Notes: a model not told the origin generated them from the sequence alone. 64,000 nt of DNA from Trichoplax adhaerens (GCF_000150275.1 NW_002060946.1:4501035-4565034), one strand, 5' to 3'; positions 42,901 through 57,600 are shown, counted from the stretch's first letter. Made by a program: numbers and translations.

Positions 42901-45807
42901 ATTACATCCTGTAATAATGGATTATATCCAAATCGGTTTATTTAAGATGTTATCAGACATTGGGTTATTCCTGATTGGATTTGATGTTGTAGTAGTAAAC
43001 TAGTAATCAGTTTCTATTGATGAATTAACATACCGATGATTTGTGTAAATGAAGTTTATCACCATGTTCTAAATCTTTTGAGCTCTAATAAGTTGAAAAA
43101 AGACTCTAAGCTATTCATTATCACGCAATTACTTTAAATATAAGTTTGAGTAGGTTTTGTTACGAAATCAAACTAACCTCATTAGTTAACAACCTTCCAT
43201 CACTGGCATAGTGGATAGCATAGCGTGATTCACCGACTAAATTATACCTTGATCATTAAATGGAGACATGATTAGTTTTTCATGCCGAATGGATGTATAT
43301 TTTACCTTTAATTTTTGAAGTTTGTTAAGAGAATGTTTATATGTCGTAAGGTAAAACAGAGTTTATCGACAATTTTTTTTATTTTTAGTTCTAAAAGAAA
43401 TGGTAAGTATTTATATATTTAATATTGAAATGGTTAACCAATTTGAATTGATGTCATTTATACATGAAATGCAAAGATTTTGCGATGGCAAGATTATGCA
43501 AAGTTTTACTTGACACTTGTATGAAAGAGATCGTAAATATTTACACATTCGATGTTAAGACAGCCAGTCCATTTAGATTGATCTGATTTGGGCGTGCAAT
43601 ACAATTATCCTGAGATATAAGGATTATGAGTATAAAGCTTTATACGATACTTGTATGGAAGAAATCGTCAGTATTTGTACATTCAAGATTTAGTTAGTTA
43701 ACCCATTTCGTTTAAACTAATTTATAGGTGAAATATGATTATTCCGTGATGGTGAGATTATTTGAAGCTGTATGTGATACCAGTAAAGAAAAATTGTTAA
43801 TATTTGTTCATCCAATCTTAGAACAGTTAACTAGTTTTGTTTAATCTAATTTTATACCTGTAATGCGATTATCTCGTGACGTCCAGATTTTTAAAAGTTT
43901 ATGTAAAGCCAGAGTAAAAGAAATGCTAATTATTTATTTATATACTTAATATTGAGACAAGTAGCTAATTTAGTTTAACCTAATTTGTATAAGAAAGGGT
44001 TATAAATTGGAGAACTACAAGGGCGGAAATTGATGGTTGCCAATGCTATGAGAAAATCATACATCATCTTTGAAACTGGAATACTGCAATATACAAAATC
44101 AATTTCCTGTAGCATAGCAGTAAAAGCGATAGTAGTAAGAGTTAAAGGCCAATACTCATATGTTAGCAGGAATCGATTTCTCTGAAAAAGTATTAACAAG
44201 AATGATGCTCCCTTTCATGAATATGGGAGTATACTTGTATGACAATATTTTGAACTAGTCAGGAAAGTGGAAAATTTGCAGCTGATCTAGCTAAAGGCCA
44301 ACACTGATATGGTAGCAGAAACTATCTCCCTAGAAAAAGTATTTTCATGAATGATATTGCCGCTTATGAATATGGCAGTATGCGATAATATTTTAAACTT
44401 GTCAGGTAAAAGTAAAACTAACAGTTAATCTAGTCAAGCTCAAGATAAATCGAGTGGGATAAAATAGCAGATAACTATCTATCTCTTGGAAAGAGCATTG
44501 TCATAGATGATATTGCCTTTCATGAACATAGCAGCATACGAGAATATTTGAACTTGTCAGGAAAGCGAAAAGCCAACAATTAATTCAGTCAAACTCAAGA
44601 TAATTTTAGTAGAATGAAGATTCAGTGGAATTATTTCCGTTTTTAATGGACTTACCTTTCACAATAAATCTTGATATTTTGTTCAACTGTCTTATCCTAT
44701 AGTGATATTGAAGATTACTTTTAATTTATTTTAATACCGCGGGAATACTAAAAATATAACATAACGCGTATAGACAGATAGGATATATCTGCTCAAATGT
44801 TCTTCCTACAATAGTCTTCAATTTATCGTGTATGAGATTTGGGAAACTTATTAACAGTAGAGATAAATGGAGCTGCTCAAGTGTTTTATCCTAAGATGTT
44901 TCAATATTATTACATAATTTTTAATTTACTTTTAAGTACAATCTCTGAGTTATACTAATGATCTCTAATAAAAAAAAGTAATTGAGGAAAATGATGGCGT
45001 ATCTGCTTAGCGCATAACCTTTGGTAATTTTCTAACGCTAAAGAATATTTCTCACTTGCAGTGATTATGCATTGATATAGTCTTAAGATCAGCATATACT
45101 TATCAAGATATATAAGCGTATTAAAAGAGCAAAGAGGAGTGGGATACATCCTTGTCACGGCTGTATCTGTAATTTATTCTCAAATGTTGTAGGATTACTT
45201 TCTACAGGACTTGCACTCGCTTTAAACGATAAAAATAGAGTAAAGCACGTATGAAATATTGAAGTGGTTAAGACAAACATGATCTATCTTCTCAACTGTG
45301 ATATCCTAGAGTGATTTTCAAACATATTACAATAATCTTCACTTATCACTTCTTAAGGTTATAGAAGTGGACATCAAAACTGCAGAGGGAGACGAGACAA
45401 ATGAGATCAAAGATGTGACGGAAATAAATCACGGAAGTACTTTGCGGTTGGGGTCAAAATAACTAAAAGCCAGTTTCTATTGATGGTGGGAAACTGATAC
45501 AATGTAGTAAAACGACGGGAATGTTTAATTAATGGAATGAAAAAGGGCTAAAATAGAATCAGATCATAAAGGAAGATATAAAGTAGTGCTTTATTGAAGG
45601 GATATAAATGGATTAAGCGGAAACATCTTGTCGTAAACGGCTGCAACAAACGATGGAGTGATTGAAGAAAATAGAGGTAAAATAGAGTGATTAATTTACC
45701 TTGAAATACTTTATCAATTCCATTTCTGGTTTCTCGTTTTCATATATCTGAATCCAGACAACGTCTTGAGTCGAACTTTGAATTGGTGTACCACTTGGCG
45801 TAGTCAT
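36981..45807 (-). CDS. ELMO: ELMO (engulfment and cell motility) protein
   Basis: ELMO binds DOCK-family exchange factors and couples RhoG and engulfment receptors to Rac activation. About 26 exons can be followed. First: 45700-45807 (MTTPSGTPIQSSTQDVVWIQ), 44656-44696, 43178-43247, 43034-43084, 42822-42908 and 42565-42638. Then roughly 42290-42350, 42125-42225, 41945-42030, 41800-41865, 41550-41625, 41085-41140, 40855-40975, 40483-40605, 39870-39980, 39590-39700, 39015-39200, 38785-38855, 38620-38700, 38455-38525, 38290-38355, 38105-38200, 37920-37985, 37700-37785, 37320-37365 and 36981-37140. The diagnostic stretch is FEELFCVCIQIWSKTWKEMH followed by ATSEDFNK. C-terminal marks are LTPKIKALIKQQ, LSPNYKVLHY (PH domain) and IWCDGILCLLGKE. 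The proline motif LPKLPPPIPPEPDNF is followed by FVDEYYH and stop. The proline motif is the family's DOCK SH3 ligand. Phases agree for the first six exons; the join to exon 7 is unresolved and an exon of some 20 residues may be missed. Which vertebrate paralogue it equals cannot be told. Confidence 0.95.
43350..43990. repeat. Diverged tandem repeat inside an ELMO intron, about 140-bp unit, 4-5 copies
   Basis: The intron between ELMO exons 2 and 3 contains repeated blocks: 'cttgtatgaaagaaatcgta', 'aatatttgtacattcaa', 'cagttaacccatttagttta' and 'gcgattatcccgtgatgg'. Clear starts lie near 43510, 43650, 43780 and 43910. Copies are much diverged. Confidence 0.6.
44140..44640. repeat. Second diverged tandem repeat in the same ELMO intron, about 145-bp unit, 3 copies
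   Basis: Blocks start near 44147, 44296 and 44440. The order is 'aggccaatactgatatggta', then a 'ctatctccctagaaaaagta' part, 'tgaatgatattgcctttcat', 'gaatatggcagtat' and 'ttgaacttgtcaggaaag'. The unit is unrelated to that of the array a few hundred bases away. The array ends just before exon 2. Confidence 0.65.
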
Positions 45808-46910
45808 CGTTAACTAAAATAAATTACTAGACAAACGAGATGGAAAGTAAAGACCATGAAAATTCCGATATAAATACATCATAATCGTATAGAGAGAGAT
45901 AGTATGCAGTCTAATTTAAGGGGTGGTCCCATTATAAGCTTAGTCTATCAACATTGGCTTAGCCATGTCTAAAATATCGGTGGACTAGATCTACTCTAGT
46001 ATAGATAGAAATAATCTGTTGGTTAGTGAATCTATTTACAATTGTCTTTTACACTATACGTATTATGGATTAATTCAATATCGCCTTGAACGATCTGCCA
46101 TATCGATTGTTAGCTTATTGAACCATCGAGCTGTCGAAATCTCTTTCCAAGATTAATACAGCTAATTAATGGCGTTGATCACCCGATTAAAGATAGCGAT
46201 CACAATGTAGTCTATTTTTCACCATCTTGTATTGAATTCAGTGTATCAATAAAAGAAATTTTTGGATAAGATAGGATAATCTTTACGACAAAGATTGTTT
46301 CATTTATCCAAGAAATTGATTATTCAACTACTGTAAGAGAAACGAGGCTTGACTAGGTGGTCAAGGAGAATATATATATACAGAAAAAGATCTCTATTTT
46401 ATCTAGAACTTACCGCAAATTCTCAAAGTAGACTGATATTTTAAAGTAGGGCTTTGCCAATTTAACAATTAGGAAATAAAATTGCGCTAGATAGCTGATT
46501 TAAAGGATTACAAACAGTCAAGAGGAATTTCCAATATGGACGTAGAAGACTCATGAACTGGGTAATTAAGCAACATGCACACTAGAAGCCAATGCAGTAT
46601 GAGAAAATTGAGTACTTTTATATTATAAGTATGGCCATCTATTGTACTTTACCCTAGGTTGAATAGTTTAACTAAAAGTAATTAAAAGAATCTAAATATA
46701 GTCTGGATATGAATATATGAATATTAATGAAGTACTCGAAAGGGATAGGACTAGGCATACACTCTTCTATACTTGCCAAAAGCCTTTAGCCTACTATACA
46801 GATCGGTCTTATATTTACAAATATTGCAGTAGAACAAATAACTTGTCTCTACCTCTATGGTGTTATTCGATCAAAATGCATTCTAGTTATTTCGCTCAGC
46901 GATATTGACG
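45808..46910. other. Upstream region of ELMO, no further gene seen
   Basis: Probably contains the ELMO promoter. The short plus frame at 46717-46908 has no recognisable domain and is not called. Confidence 0.4.
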
Positions 46911-46914
46911 GCAG

Positions 46915-47830
46915 TCCTTGCAAAGATATTAGTAATTCATTATGGCATTAATATTAAGGATTGATAAATAAATTATGTTAAATCTGCTGGTACTTGTATA
47001 ATCTTTGGTGTCAGATAATCCTAGTGGTGGCGTAGCCTAGTTATTGAAACCTACGATGGCCTTGAAAAGCTACTAGGAATCCATTATTGAATTAATATAC
47101 AGAAGATTCGTGTTAAGGATTGTCTATACTATGAGCGTTTTTGATAGTCGTTGGTCTTAGCTAGTTCAAGTAGTCTAGTTAATTAATTAAATGTACAGTA
47201 CTGTAGCCTTGAAAAGTAATTCAGTATTGCACTAATGAAAATAGCAAAATTATGTTGGATTTGCAGGTATAACCTTTGGTGCCTAATAATTCGTGTAGTA
47301 GTACAGCCTAGCTATTGAAATCTACAATGGCCTTGAAAAATGGCTAATACTCCATTACTGCATTGATATACAGAAGATATTATTAAATCCACGATGGCGC
47401 TTGCAAAGTTGCGGTACTATTAATCAATGGAGGAAGACGTTATGTACTATCTAGCCTATTCTTTCTTGGATCTTCTGGTATACGTAATCATCTTTATTAG
47501 TCTCAATTAATTCACACAGTATAGCAATTTTAAATCGACCCTTGAAAAATTGCCAGCAATTCAATATTCCATTGATATACAGTAGGTAATCACGTTTGTC
47601 TAACAAATAGAGTAATGCTTAATTTGCATAGCCTTTGATCGGCAAATTCGTCTAGTCTAGCTATTTAAAAGCCTACGATCGGCCTTGAAGTATTACTAGC
47701 AATCCTTTATTACATTGATGAACAGATTATCTAACAAACAGGGTTTGATCTGCAAGTATAACACTGAAATCCTGCTGACCTCTTCAAATCCATAACGTCT
47801 GTAAAAAGTTACCAGCTATCAACCGTTGCA
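46915..47830. repeat. Diverged tandem repeat, about 150-175-bp unit, 5-6 copies
   Basis: Units contain 'attaatatacagaagatt', 'gggtttgatctgcaggtata', 'acctttggtgtc.gataattc', 'gtagcctagttattgaaacc', 'tacgatggccttgaaaag' and 'ctactaggaatccattattg'. Copies start near 46940, 47100, 47220, 47350, 47560 and 47720. Spacing varies through internal deletions. Confidence 0.65.
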
Positions 47831-49565
47831 TTAATAAAGTAACTGAGGATTGTCTGCAATGACGAGCAATTGAGTGTGTAATCGATCATTTTGCCCGAGC
47901 TCCAGCAAGATTGCATCGCCATTGATAGACGGGCTTTTTAAGGCTTTTAGATGAGAATTAGAGTTGGATTCTTTGCACCGATAAATCTATTACTGCTGTG
48001 CAAGACTACCGAGTAATACTATTCTTATTCTATTTTATTGGCGTGTGTAGGCTATAAAAAATGAATTTTTCTAATCTCATCTGCAGAGATGGATTGAACT
48101 CGGTATGCAGGCTATTTTTTTTTTTTTTTTGCATGGATAAATAAATCTAATACTGCAGTACACTGCAGACTTTTGAATAATTTATTGCTATTCTTATTCT
48201 ATTTTATCAGTGTGTGTATGTGTGCATCGCACCGCACCATCTTGCAATTTGATATCAAGGAGTTATTGAATATTTCATTTTACAAAATTGCGGGAATGGA
48301 TTTGAAATACTATCAGAAATGGCAAGAGTAGTTGTTCATATTCAATTTTGAAAATCCCTCGATGTTAAGCTTAGTACCTACGGTACTTTAGCATCCTAAT
48401 CCTTAAATAAACGCGGTAGTAACTGGGTATTCAAAAGAGAATGAAAGGGATTGCTAATACTGCATTGAAAGCCATTTTCTCTGCCTGTAAATACAGAAAC
48501 ATTGGATATTCCATTTTCCACAAGTAGCCATCTCCCCATAGCGCTATCAAAGTACGGATAAAGTCGTCAGATAGGCACACTTTGAGACCTGTCGTTGATC
48601 ATTATTTAATGAGTTTCCTCTATTCATTTTTTTTCATTCTTTTCCTTGCTCTGGACCTTATTTCACAATAGTATGTTTGAGTAGTGTTACTGCTATTGAG
48701 ACCAGTCAGCATGGTAAGCATATTACTGTAGTTGTGGAGCTTTAGCTTAATCTGCTCAACATGCAAAACACTATAACTACTCCGATTTCAATCATCTGAG
48801 GAAGTAATCCCTCGACGAGTTGGCTTTGCTTGCTTTTGATCAAGTCTAATCAGTGAATAATAGGAAAAGAAATTCATCGTAAACAGTGCCGATGGCTAAC
48901 CACAGCTGCAATGATGAGGTAGTTACTCCATCTTTAATTCATGCTCGGGACTATGGCGATTTGTAGCGACACTAGTTAAAGATATAAACCACGATCATGG
49001 ATTCTTTATGACTGCTAAACTAGCTATTTATGTTTTTATATCGAACCCATTCCATATGGCTAATATTAAACTATTGAGTATAAGGACAACGCGCATGTTG
49101 TGTAGAGTTGGTTAGAATCGTCAAGTTTTCTGAGTATCGGTGGAAAATGGAAAAAATTAGAAACTAATTGCGTAATGAAAAAATCGCTGCTTTGACGATA
49201 ATGACTATGCACTTAAGTCCTCGACGTGGTTAATTATCAATAATATTTAATGAATTAATCGATGAGCGTCATAAGCCAGCTACTATTCCTCCTACTAGTT
49301 CAACATTGCCGTCTTTTCAACTATTTTGTTTATTATTGTTGAGTGTTGTTATAATAAACGATGATTAATAAATTATTTACAGTTTAACGCAATTTTAACT
49401 TGCGTTGATTATTCCATTTGATCGTCGAATGAACTAAACTTGAGATCGTTTCCTAGGAATAAAAAATTGATGAGAAACAAGTCTCAGGTATTGAATATTC
49501 TCGAGCAGTTAATCAGGTAATCATAAATTGATTTATTAATTAATAGAACTGGTCATTCAATATTG
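47831..49565. other. Intergenic with T16 tract, no gene seen
   Basis: AT-rich spacer. Two similar stretches near 47985-48070 and 48140-48215 share 'taaatctattactgc', 'tattcttattctattttat' and 'gtgtgtgtag', which is an old duplication. A run of 16 T occurs at 48115-48130. No coding block was recognised. Confidence 0.45.
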
Positions 49566-49569
49566 ATGA

Positions 49570-50350
49570 AAACTGTGAAGTATTTATTTAAGCTTTCGAC
49601 CCTACTTATGACCGTAAAAGTATTGCCTTCTACTACACCTGACATGTCTGCCTGGGTTCTTTACTATTGTGTACTTGTAGTTGCAAAAGTATTTCCTTGT
49701 ACTACACTTGAGCTGAAATTTAAAAATTGTTACAGTAATATACAGTTCAATTAGAAGATACAGGACAGCAATGTAATCATTGATGGCATTCCTCGCTAGT
49801 CTGCAGTATTTACTTGCTGTAGCTGCAAAAGTATTTCCGTGTACTGCACTCCAATCCAAATTTTTAAGGTTTTTATTCTAGAATTCATTTGCAGGATGAG
49901 GGGAGCAGCCATTGATGATATTCCTCGCTAATCCATTTACTATACTAGTAAGCTGCAAAAGCGTTTCCTTCCACTTCACTTGAATCCAATTTTTTGGAGA
50001 TTTTATTCTGGAATTCATTTGCAAGGCAAGCAATATAGTCCTGGATGATATAAGACCGAGGCAAGCTATGCAGTCATGGATAAAATTTCTGGCTAATCTA
50101 TTTACTGTACTAGTTAGTAGCTGCAAAAGCATTTCCTTGTACTACTACCTTAGAATCAAAATCGCTGAGCTTTCATTCCAGACTTCAATAATTATATAAT
50201 TCATTACAAGACTGAGATGAGCAACGCATTCATGGATGACATCCTTCGCTAACCTATTTGCTGTACTGTAGCTTTAAAAGCATTCCCTTCTATGACGCTT
50301 GATTAAAAATCTTTGAAATGTTTACTTGTAATTTGGATTGCAGTCATGGA
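49570..50350. repeat. Diverged tandem repeat, about 60-120-bp unit, 6-7 copies
   Basis: The recurring core is 'gtagctgcaaaagtatttcc' followed by 'ttgtactacacttgaatc'. It appears near 49610, 49677, 49820, 49950, 50110 and 50270. Between copies stand 'gcaatgcagtcatggatgat' and 'attcctcgctaatctattta'. Three small frames in this stretch are by-products of the repeat. Confidence 0.7.
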
Positions 50351-51638
50351 GGATATTTCTTTTCTTCTATTACAGTTGAATGAAAATCTTCCAGTTGTAC
50401 TGTATTACTGCACAAAATTCAACCAGGCGATATACGTTAGTACACCAATGGAATAATTGATGACAACATGCTTCGCTTGCTTATCAACATTAATTTTACT
50501 CCCACTACTTATTTGTAGCCATTCAAGTTAACAGAGTTTAGGACATTATCTATGAACAATAAAGAATTTGTCTGGCCCGTTTTCCAATAGCAATCTATTA
50601 AGATCCTTTAAAAACATTCCAATACAGTTCATCAACTTTCATCACAAGATAGAATAACAATAATAATTAATCGTCATGATTGACTAGCAGCAATCAGTCC
50701 AGATTGAACTCCATTGGCTAGTCAATTAGACCAAATTAATGCAATCAGCCTGTCCTGATAGACAGTATTCTATGTCAAAAAGACAAAAATATACATTGTT
50801 AAAGATATCAATAATGGTATGATAAGTGAAGAGTTTGCCTATCTATTATTTTGACCAAATCAATAGCATGGCTAGTGCCAAGAAGAAAGACAGAAAAATA
50901 ATATCAATAAAACTGATACAATAGCTTATTCATTGTTCAACGACGATTATGCTGATTTCTTCAATAGTATCCATGTTCAATTAGCCGACGATATCAATCC
51001 AATTTGCATACACTAGCTATCCTTTCAATCGCTTTCCGCCCTGTCCATTTGATGTGTTGTAAAATGCAATCTATCTAACGTTAGATAAGATATTGCAAAC
51101 GATGATCAAATAATTTTACCAATCTCCTTCATCATCAACAATGTTTTGATTGTTATATTATTGTCTCGATCAGGAGCCGATCAAGTTGGATAGAGAACTT
51201 GCTATTGGCCTAGAGTAAATTACATCCAAAATCCCCGCTGGACTGGATGGAATGAGTCAAATGTAAGTCCATTGTCCAATGGTAAAAGTTATCTTAACAT
51301 TTCTCGTCCAGATCAGTTTGAAAAGTCGACAAGAGAAGTAAAAACAATCTAGCAAAAGGAGAAGAATATAGAAAAAGAGGTAGAGAGAGTAAGTAAAAGT
51401 CAAATTACCTCGACCATTTCTCATTATTTCTCGTATACGACATGAATGAATTCATCATCGTTGACTTGGAAATAAATAAATGGGATTCTTTATCTATTCT
51501 TGACTAGAGATAATCGTATTAAAAAGTTTTCTGGCCTGGATGATTTCTTCCTTGGCTGATAGTGCATGATTTATGGACCATCTTCTTCTTGACTTTTCTA
51601 CTCCTATACGACCGATTAACCCTTGAATCATTTCCAAC
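50351..51638. other. Upstream region of PLCG
   Basis: Intergenic DNA that should include the PLCG promoter and 5' untranslated region. I found no further gene. Weakly similar segments ('caatagcatggctag', 'caatcagtccagattgaact') hint at decayed repeats. Confidence 0.4.
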
Positions 51639-54600
51639 ATGGCAAACGAAATAGAATATAGTTACGTTAAGCGATTTCCAACAACGGAATTTTCCGGCGT
51701 CATCAACAAATTAGTAAACTATTCATTGCCATTTCAACGCTATTTCTCAAAGAAAAAGGCAGAAAAACGTACTCTAAATATCAGTGTTCGAGCTTTAACT
51801 ATTTCATGTTGTCGTATACAAGGAAAAGAAGAGTTACTTAGTAAGTTCAATCAAACTTTCCGAGAAGTAAAGTAAGGATTTTTAGCTTGTGTGTTCTATT
51901 CGCCTTTAATATCTTTCGCAATAATTGATTTTTTCTATAATGGTACATGATATTTTTTAAATCTGGCTAGGACAAATGCCTTTTAATAACTTTTACATAC
52001 GAGAATGTGTTAAGTTTCTTGTTCTAAAGAGTTAGATCGTATTACTTTTGGCCTTCTCAGTCTAGATTTGAGGATGTTATTTAGCATAAGAATAGGGGAA
52101 CATAGATATATCGATCCCGAGATATTTCTTTAAAATCATGATTAGGGCAAAAATACACTTCAACAACCACTTTCTATTCGAGTATATGTTTTAAGTTCCT
52201 TATTATGAAAGGTTAGATCTTTTACTTTTAGCCAACTCAAGCTAGATTAGATGGCGTTATTCAGTATAGGAATAGGAAATGTTATCGGACGTAATATATG
52301 GATCACAGGATGATCTACATCGAGCATAAATTTCCTCCTATGATTACGATTGCAGTTCTTTAATTGAGGAGATGGAGAGTTTGACGTATCGAAGACTTGA
52401 TTAATCTCTAAACTAATTAATTATTAACTCTAGTTGTTTGAGTGCCGTAACAATATGAAGGAAGCAGACTTTGTAAATCCATTATGAAATTACTGTTCTT
52501 ATGTACATACAGAATTCTACTGTCAACCTCTTCTCACGCGTTCACTCTCAGCAAAAATTTATAATTTACTTTACTGTTAATTGCAGCACTAGCAAGCAAT
52601 TCTAATATAGAAAATACATATGGAAATCAAATCATGACATCCAAGCCAAATGATTTTGCAATACAGTGCAAATAGAAAACTCTCAATTTACAAATAACAA
52701 CAGCTCCCAATTCAGTAAATCATAAGCTACCCTATAAATAGTAAAGAACACTTATAACAATCATTCATTAATTGCCAAAAATAGGACGCTGCTGAGCCTC
52801 ATTTTCCTGTCGATTACTGTAAATCACGTCGGCAAAGTGAACTTTGAAGACCATGCTTATCATTTTTTTTGTAGATATAATAAAGTACGGATATACTCGT
52901 ATATATCAATATCGTTAAAATGAGCTGGCTTAGCATATCTTACGCGATTAACCTCTAATTATAATCAATGTAGTACTTGCTCAGTAAACTTAATTAAAAT
53001 ATGATATTTTAGAGCATTCGCAACAGCTCTCACTCATTATTATCTAAAAATTGAAAATAGTCTGTATCATACACGTATGCAGTGTCTGCTCTTCGAATTA
53101 TATAGAGGCTAACACATGTAGATCAACTTTATTATTTTTCTAAGGTAAAATCTTTACCGTTAACACTTGTCGACTGCAATAGTATATACCTTTCATAGAC
53201 TAGTTCAACGATTAAAAAATGAACGTTTAAATCTAATCTGTCATTTTAACTACCTGAATTTAGGCCATAGTAAATAAATTAAAATAAGGTACGCAAATAC
53301 GTAGCTACGTGTATATACATTTTCTTAGTTTTACGAGTATAAAATTCATATCTTGGTGTTGTCAAATTTATGAAAATAACAGATTCTTTTGATGATAAAG
53401 TTAAATGGATTTAAAGATCTCGCTATTGCTGAAAAGTTTACTACTGTACGTATATTTAAAAATTTTAAAGTTATGCAGCATTTCAGAGTTTCCAATGTAT
53501 AAATAATGCTAATAATATCTCCTTTATTCTAGTATAGCCTAGATGGCTATAGTTTGGGGGGGGGGGGTAATTACGAACCTATTTTGAAGAATTAGTCAAA
53601 CTTGTACTATAAATTTGTGGCACAGTCCTTTAAAGTCATAGTGCATGGTATACAAAATAGACACTAGTAAAATAACGTAGTTGACAAGGCACGATATCTT
53701 ATAAGAATGTTGAAGGGAGAATTTTGTCTAGGAACATTTTAAAAAGGCCTACTTTTGACTAACTAGGCGCCTGTACTTATTTAAACTGTATTTTTATATC
53801 AATAAAATGTCGATATTAATGGATGATTTACATCCTTTGTAACTACTTTAGTCGATATATCCAGTATCCGTGAAGTTCGTCAAACAAATCGGTCTCGAGA
53901 CTTTGATAAGCACCTTGACGATGTCAAGCTAATGAATGATAAGCGATTTTTGGTAATATTATATGGACATGAATTTAAATTAAAGACATTGAGCCTTGTT
54001 GGTACGTTCAGTAATCCGAAAGGAAACCCTTAATTTACTAATTTTAATCTGAAAATCGAAGCTAACCGCTTTTATATCAAATACAGCTGAAAATGGAGAG
54101 GATTGCGAGCTATGGAATCGTGGAATTCAATACTTAATGGTTTTATGCCAAAATTTAACCCCAGCCGAGCAACTAAATAGGTAAATGTTGCATTGTCTGT
54201 CTTTGATGTGATTGTCTAATAAATTTCACCCCTTATACTTTTCACGTTTTACTAGGTTCATGTATCGTGAGTTTATTTTGCTTGGCAAGCGTGATAATGC
54301 TTTGTAAGTATGCAAAATATTGAATTGCATAATCATTTATTTTTAATCAAGTTCTCCTCTGCAGCACTACATGCGGTGATTAGGCTACCGAAAGTTATCT
54401 TACCCATCTTGTATACATAGAGCAACATTTATTAGTAATTGCATAGAATAATTAATTAATTTTTACTGACTTTGCATTAGAATCGGGATTAAAGATGTGA
54501 AAGCATTTTATCAGCGATGTAACTATAAGATGAGTGATGCACAGACCCGAGATTTATTAGTGGTAAGAGCCATGTGATAGAGGAGTAAAAAAATTATTTC

Positions 54601-57600
54601 TACTATATCAATATACTTCTCTGGTGATGGTATCTTAAGCCTGGATGACAATTTTTCCTTACTTTTTAGCAAATTCTAGATTCTAACGATAAGCAACTTG
54701 CAATAAATTATGATCATTTCAAATTGGCGTTTAATAAAATTATGTACGATTCCGAGGTAAGTTTAGAATTTTGAAGTGCTACTACCAATTTATTTAAGTA
54801 AAGTTAATCTTGATTCAGTAGCTTTTGCTTGCCAACAATTAATGGCAGTGCTATACCTTTTCTTCCTTTTTCTATATATAGATCATCAATTATGTATGGG
54901 AAGAATACTTTGGTATTAGTCCGACAAGGTAGTGCATTAAATCTTTGAAATTTAAACGCTAGTTACCATTCTTGTGATACCTTTAGTACCTGTAATATAT
55001 GCAATTTGGTACTATTTATAAAATATCATTAGTGGTCCAACTAATCATTCTTTAATCTTATACTCTTTTTATTGGGATGCATCGATTAATCTGCTTCATA
55101 ACTACAGGGAAAAGATAGATTCAATACCTGTAGATAGATTTAAGGCATTTTTACGCATACAAGATGTACGTATATACTACTTTTACCGTGCTACTAGGTT
55201 CATTCAGCGTAATCATGTATAAATTACTACATTCAATTTGAACGAAATACATTTTAAAACAGGGTATCGAAAGAAATAATATTGTTACGATACAATTGAT
55301 CCAAAGTGTTGCAGGTCCTGGAGTGAATAATCTTTCTGGTTGGCAGGTTGGCCTTTGATTCTTTGTATTTTTCTTTAATAGTAGTAATATAATTATTTTA
55401 GACTAAACCAATGTTTTATTTCCCCAACATACAATAGCTGCCTTATTCTGACTAATTTTGTCTTAACTTTTTTAGTTTGTAAATTATCTATTTTCTAAAG
55501 CCAATGATATTTGGAAAGAAGATCATCTAACCATCTATCAAGATATGACGAAGCCGTTATCTCATTATTGGATATTTTCTTCTCATAATACGTAGGTTGC
55601 TTAGATCTATAACCAGAATACGACCAGCAAATCAAAAGATAATAAAATTAAATGCCATTCATCTTAATTTCTTTAACAGTTCCAAAAATATCATTCTTAT
55701 TAAAGCTCTATTAATTTTTTTATACGGTTTTTCTTCAAATTTACCATGATAAATACTGATTAACTTCATTTACTGCAACGTTAGCTATTTAACTGGTGAC
55801 CAGCTTCGAAGCGAATCTTCTGTTGAAGCATATATAAAATGTTTGAGAGCCGGAGTTCGTTGCATCGAACGTAAGTAAATAATTATAGAGATGAAATAAA
55901 TATGTCCAATACCTTTCAGAAGCTTGAAACTTGTGCGTCATTTTCAGTAGTGCAACTTTGATAGGCGATATGGTATTTTGAATTTATTTTATTGCATAAC
56001 GTAGCTTATTTGGTCTCATTTCCTTATAGTTTTACAAGTTAAACTGATTAATTTGGTTACCCTATAATATTTTCCATAGTTGATTGTTGGGATGGACCTG
56101 ACGGAAATCCTATCATCTATCATGGTCGAACTTTAACCTCGAAGATTAAATTTTACGATGTTATCCGGGCAATTCAAGACAATGCTTTCATTTTTTCGCC
56201 GTAAGATTATAACATATATATAAGAATATTCTAGCAATATAATTTAAACATTGCCCGCTAACTACAAATTGTAATATTGCTAAATTGTATGCACCGGACA
56301 TGGCAGAAACAGTTTTAATCTAACTTTTATTATTTACAGCATTTAAAAGATACATGTATACTTCAAATTAAGCCTTAATTATGATGGTAAATGACTATCG
56401 TCAATAAGAGTATTTATGATCGCATTTTATTTGCAAATATACAGGTACCCAGTAATCTTATCTATTGAAAATCATTGTAGTTTGGCTCAGCAAGAGGTAA
56501 TGGCTCGGGCATTTGAAGATGTATTCGGAGGTATCATGATAATACACCTTGCTAGATTAACTGTTTTTGCATAATTTAAGGACAGTAGCGAAATATGTGA
56601 TCGTGATATCAATTAAATACCCTGTTGATCTGATACAGATAATTTACTTAAACAACCTCTCAAAGTGGAGGATGATCTTCTTCCATCGCCAGAACAAATG
56701 CGATATAAAATTATCCTTAAGGTATTGTTTATATTGATAGAAATGCAAATTTTTAATTTCTTACAGTATTTAACCTACTAGTGCGCATAGATAATCTTAG
56801 AACTCACAATGGTAGCAATATTACTACAGCTTTCCTATTTTTCTACTTTTAATTCTATCCAAATGCCAACAGCATAAGAAATTAAATGATGGAGAAGTTG
56901 ATGGGGTCGGGATTACAAAATCAAGCAAAGGTAAAAATTCTTAAACATGATAAAATTATTAAGAGATTATTAATCGTACAAGTACAATCAATGTCGAACA
57001 GATCAATTTTTAATGACTTCAACTCTAAAATTTAGATGATATTAAAACTGGCTATCTACTAAAAGAAAATCTAGTTGAGGAGGTAGAGTTTATGTTAAAA
57101 AGTCCTCCATACGTGGATATTATCACTTAATAATATGCATATCGTATAATTATTTTTAGGGACTATGGGAAAAGCGCTTTTTCGCTTTAGCCGATTCAAA
57201 ATTATTCTATACGTCACCTATAGATGAGACACAAGACGATGATGACGAAGATGATTCTGTACGCTTAATGAAATACAATATACTGTCATGTTACAGACGT
57301 ATATGGAGTAATTGAAATTTTTAGCTTTAATAAATTTACTACCCTACTAATATATTAAAAACATCTCTATTTTATTTGAAATAGATTCCTTTAGAAGAAA
57401 TGCATTTATATGAAAAGTAAGATAAATTCAGTATCATTATCAGATCGATATGACCTGGCGAGTTAATTGCTATTTTCTTATTCTATACATCAAATTATAT
57501 TTCACATAGATGGTTTCACGGGAAAGCAGTTGCGAAATCAGACAGACAAGCTGATCACAAGTTACTGGAAGATTATTGTAAAGGGGATGGATCTTTTTTC

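Noticed and set aside
49563-50132. Three small frames on both strands.
   Set aside because: All fall in the tandem array at 49.6-50.3 kb and follow its unit.
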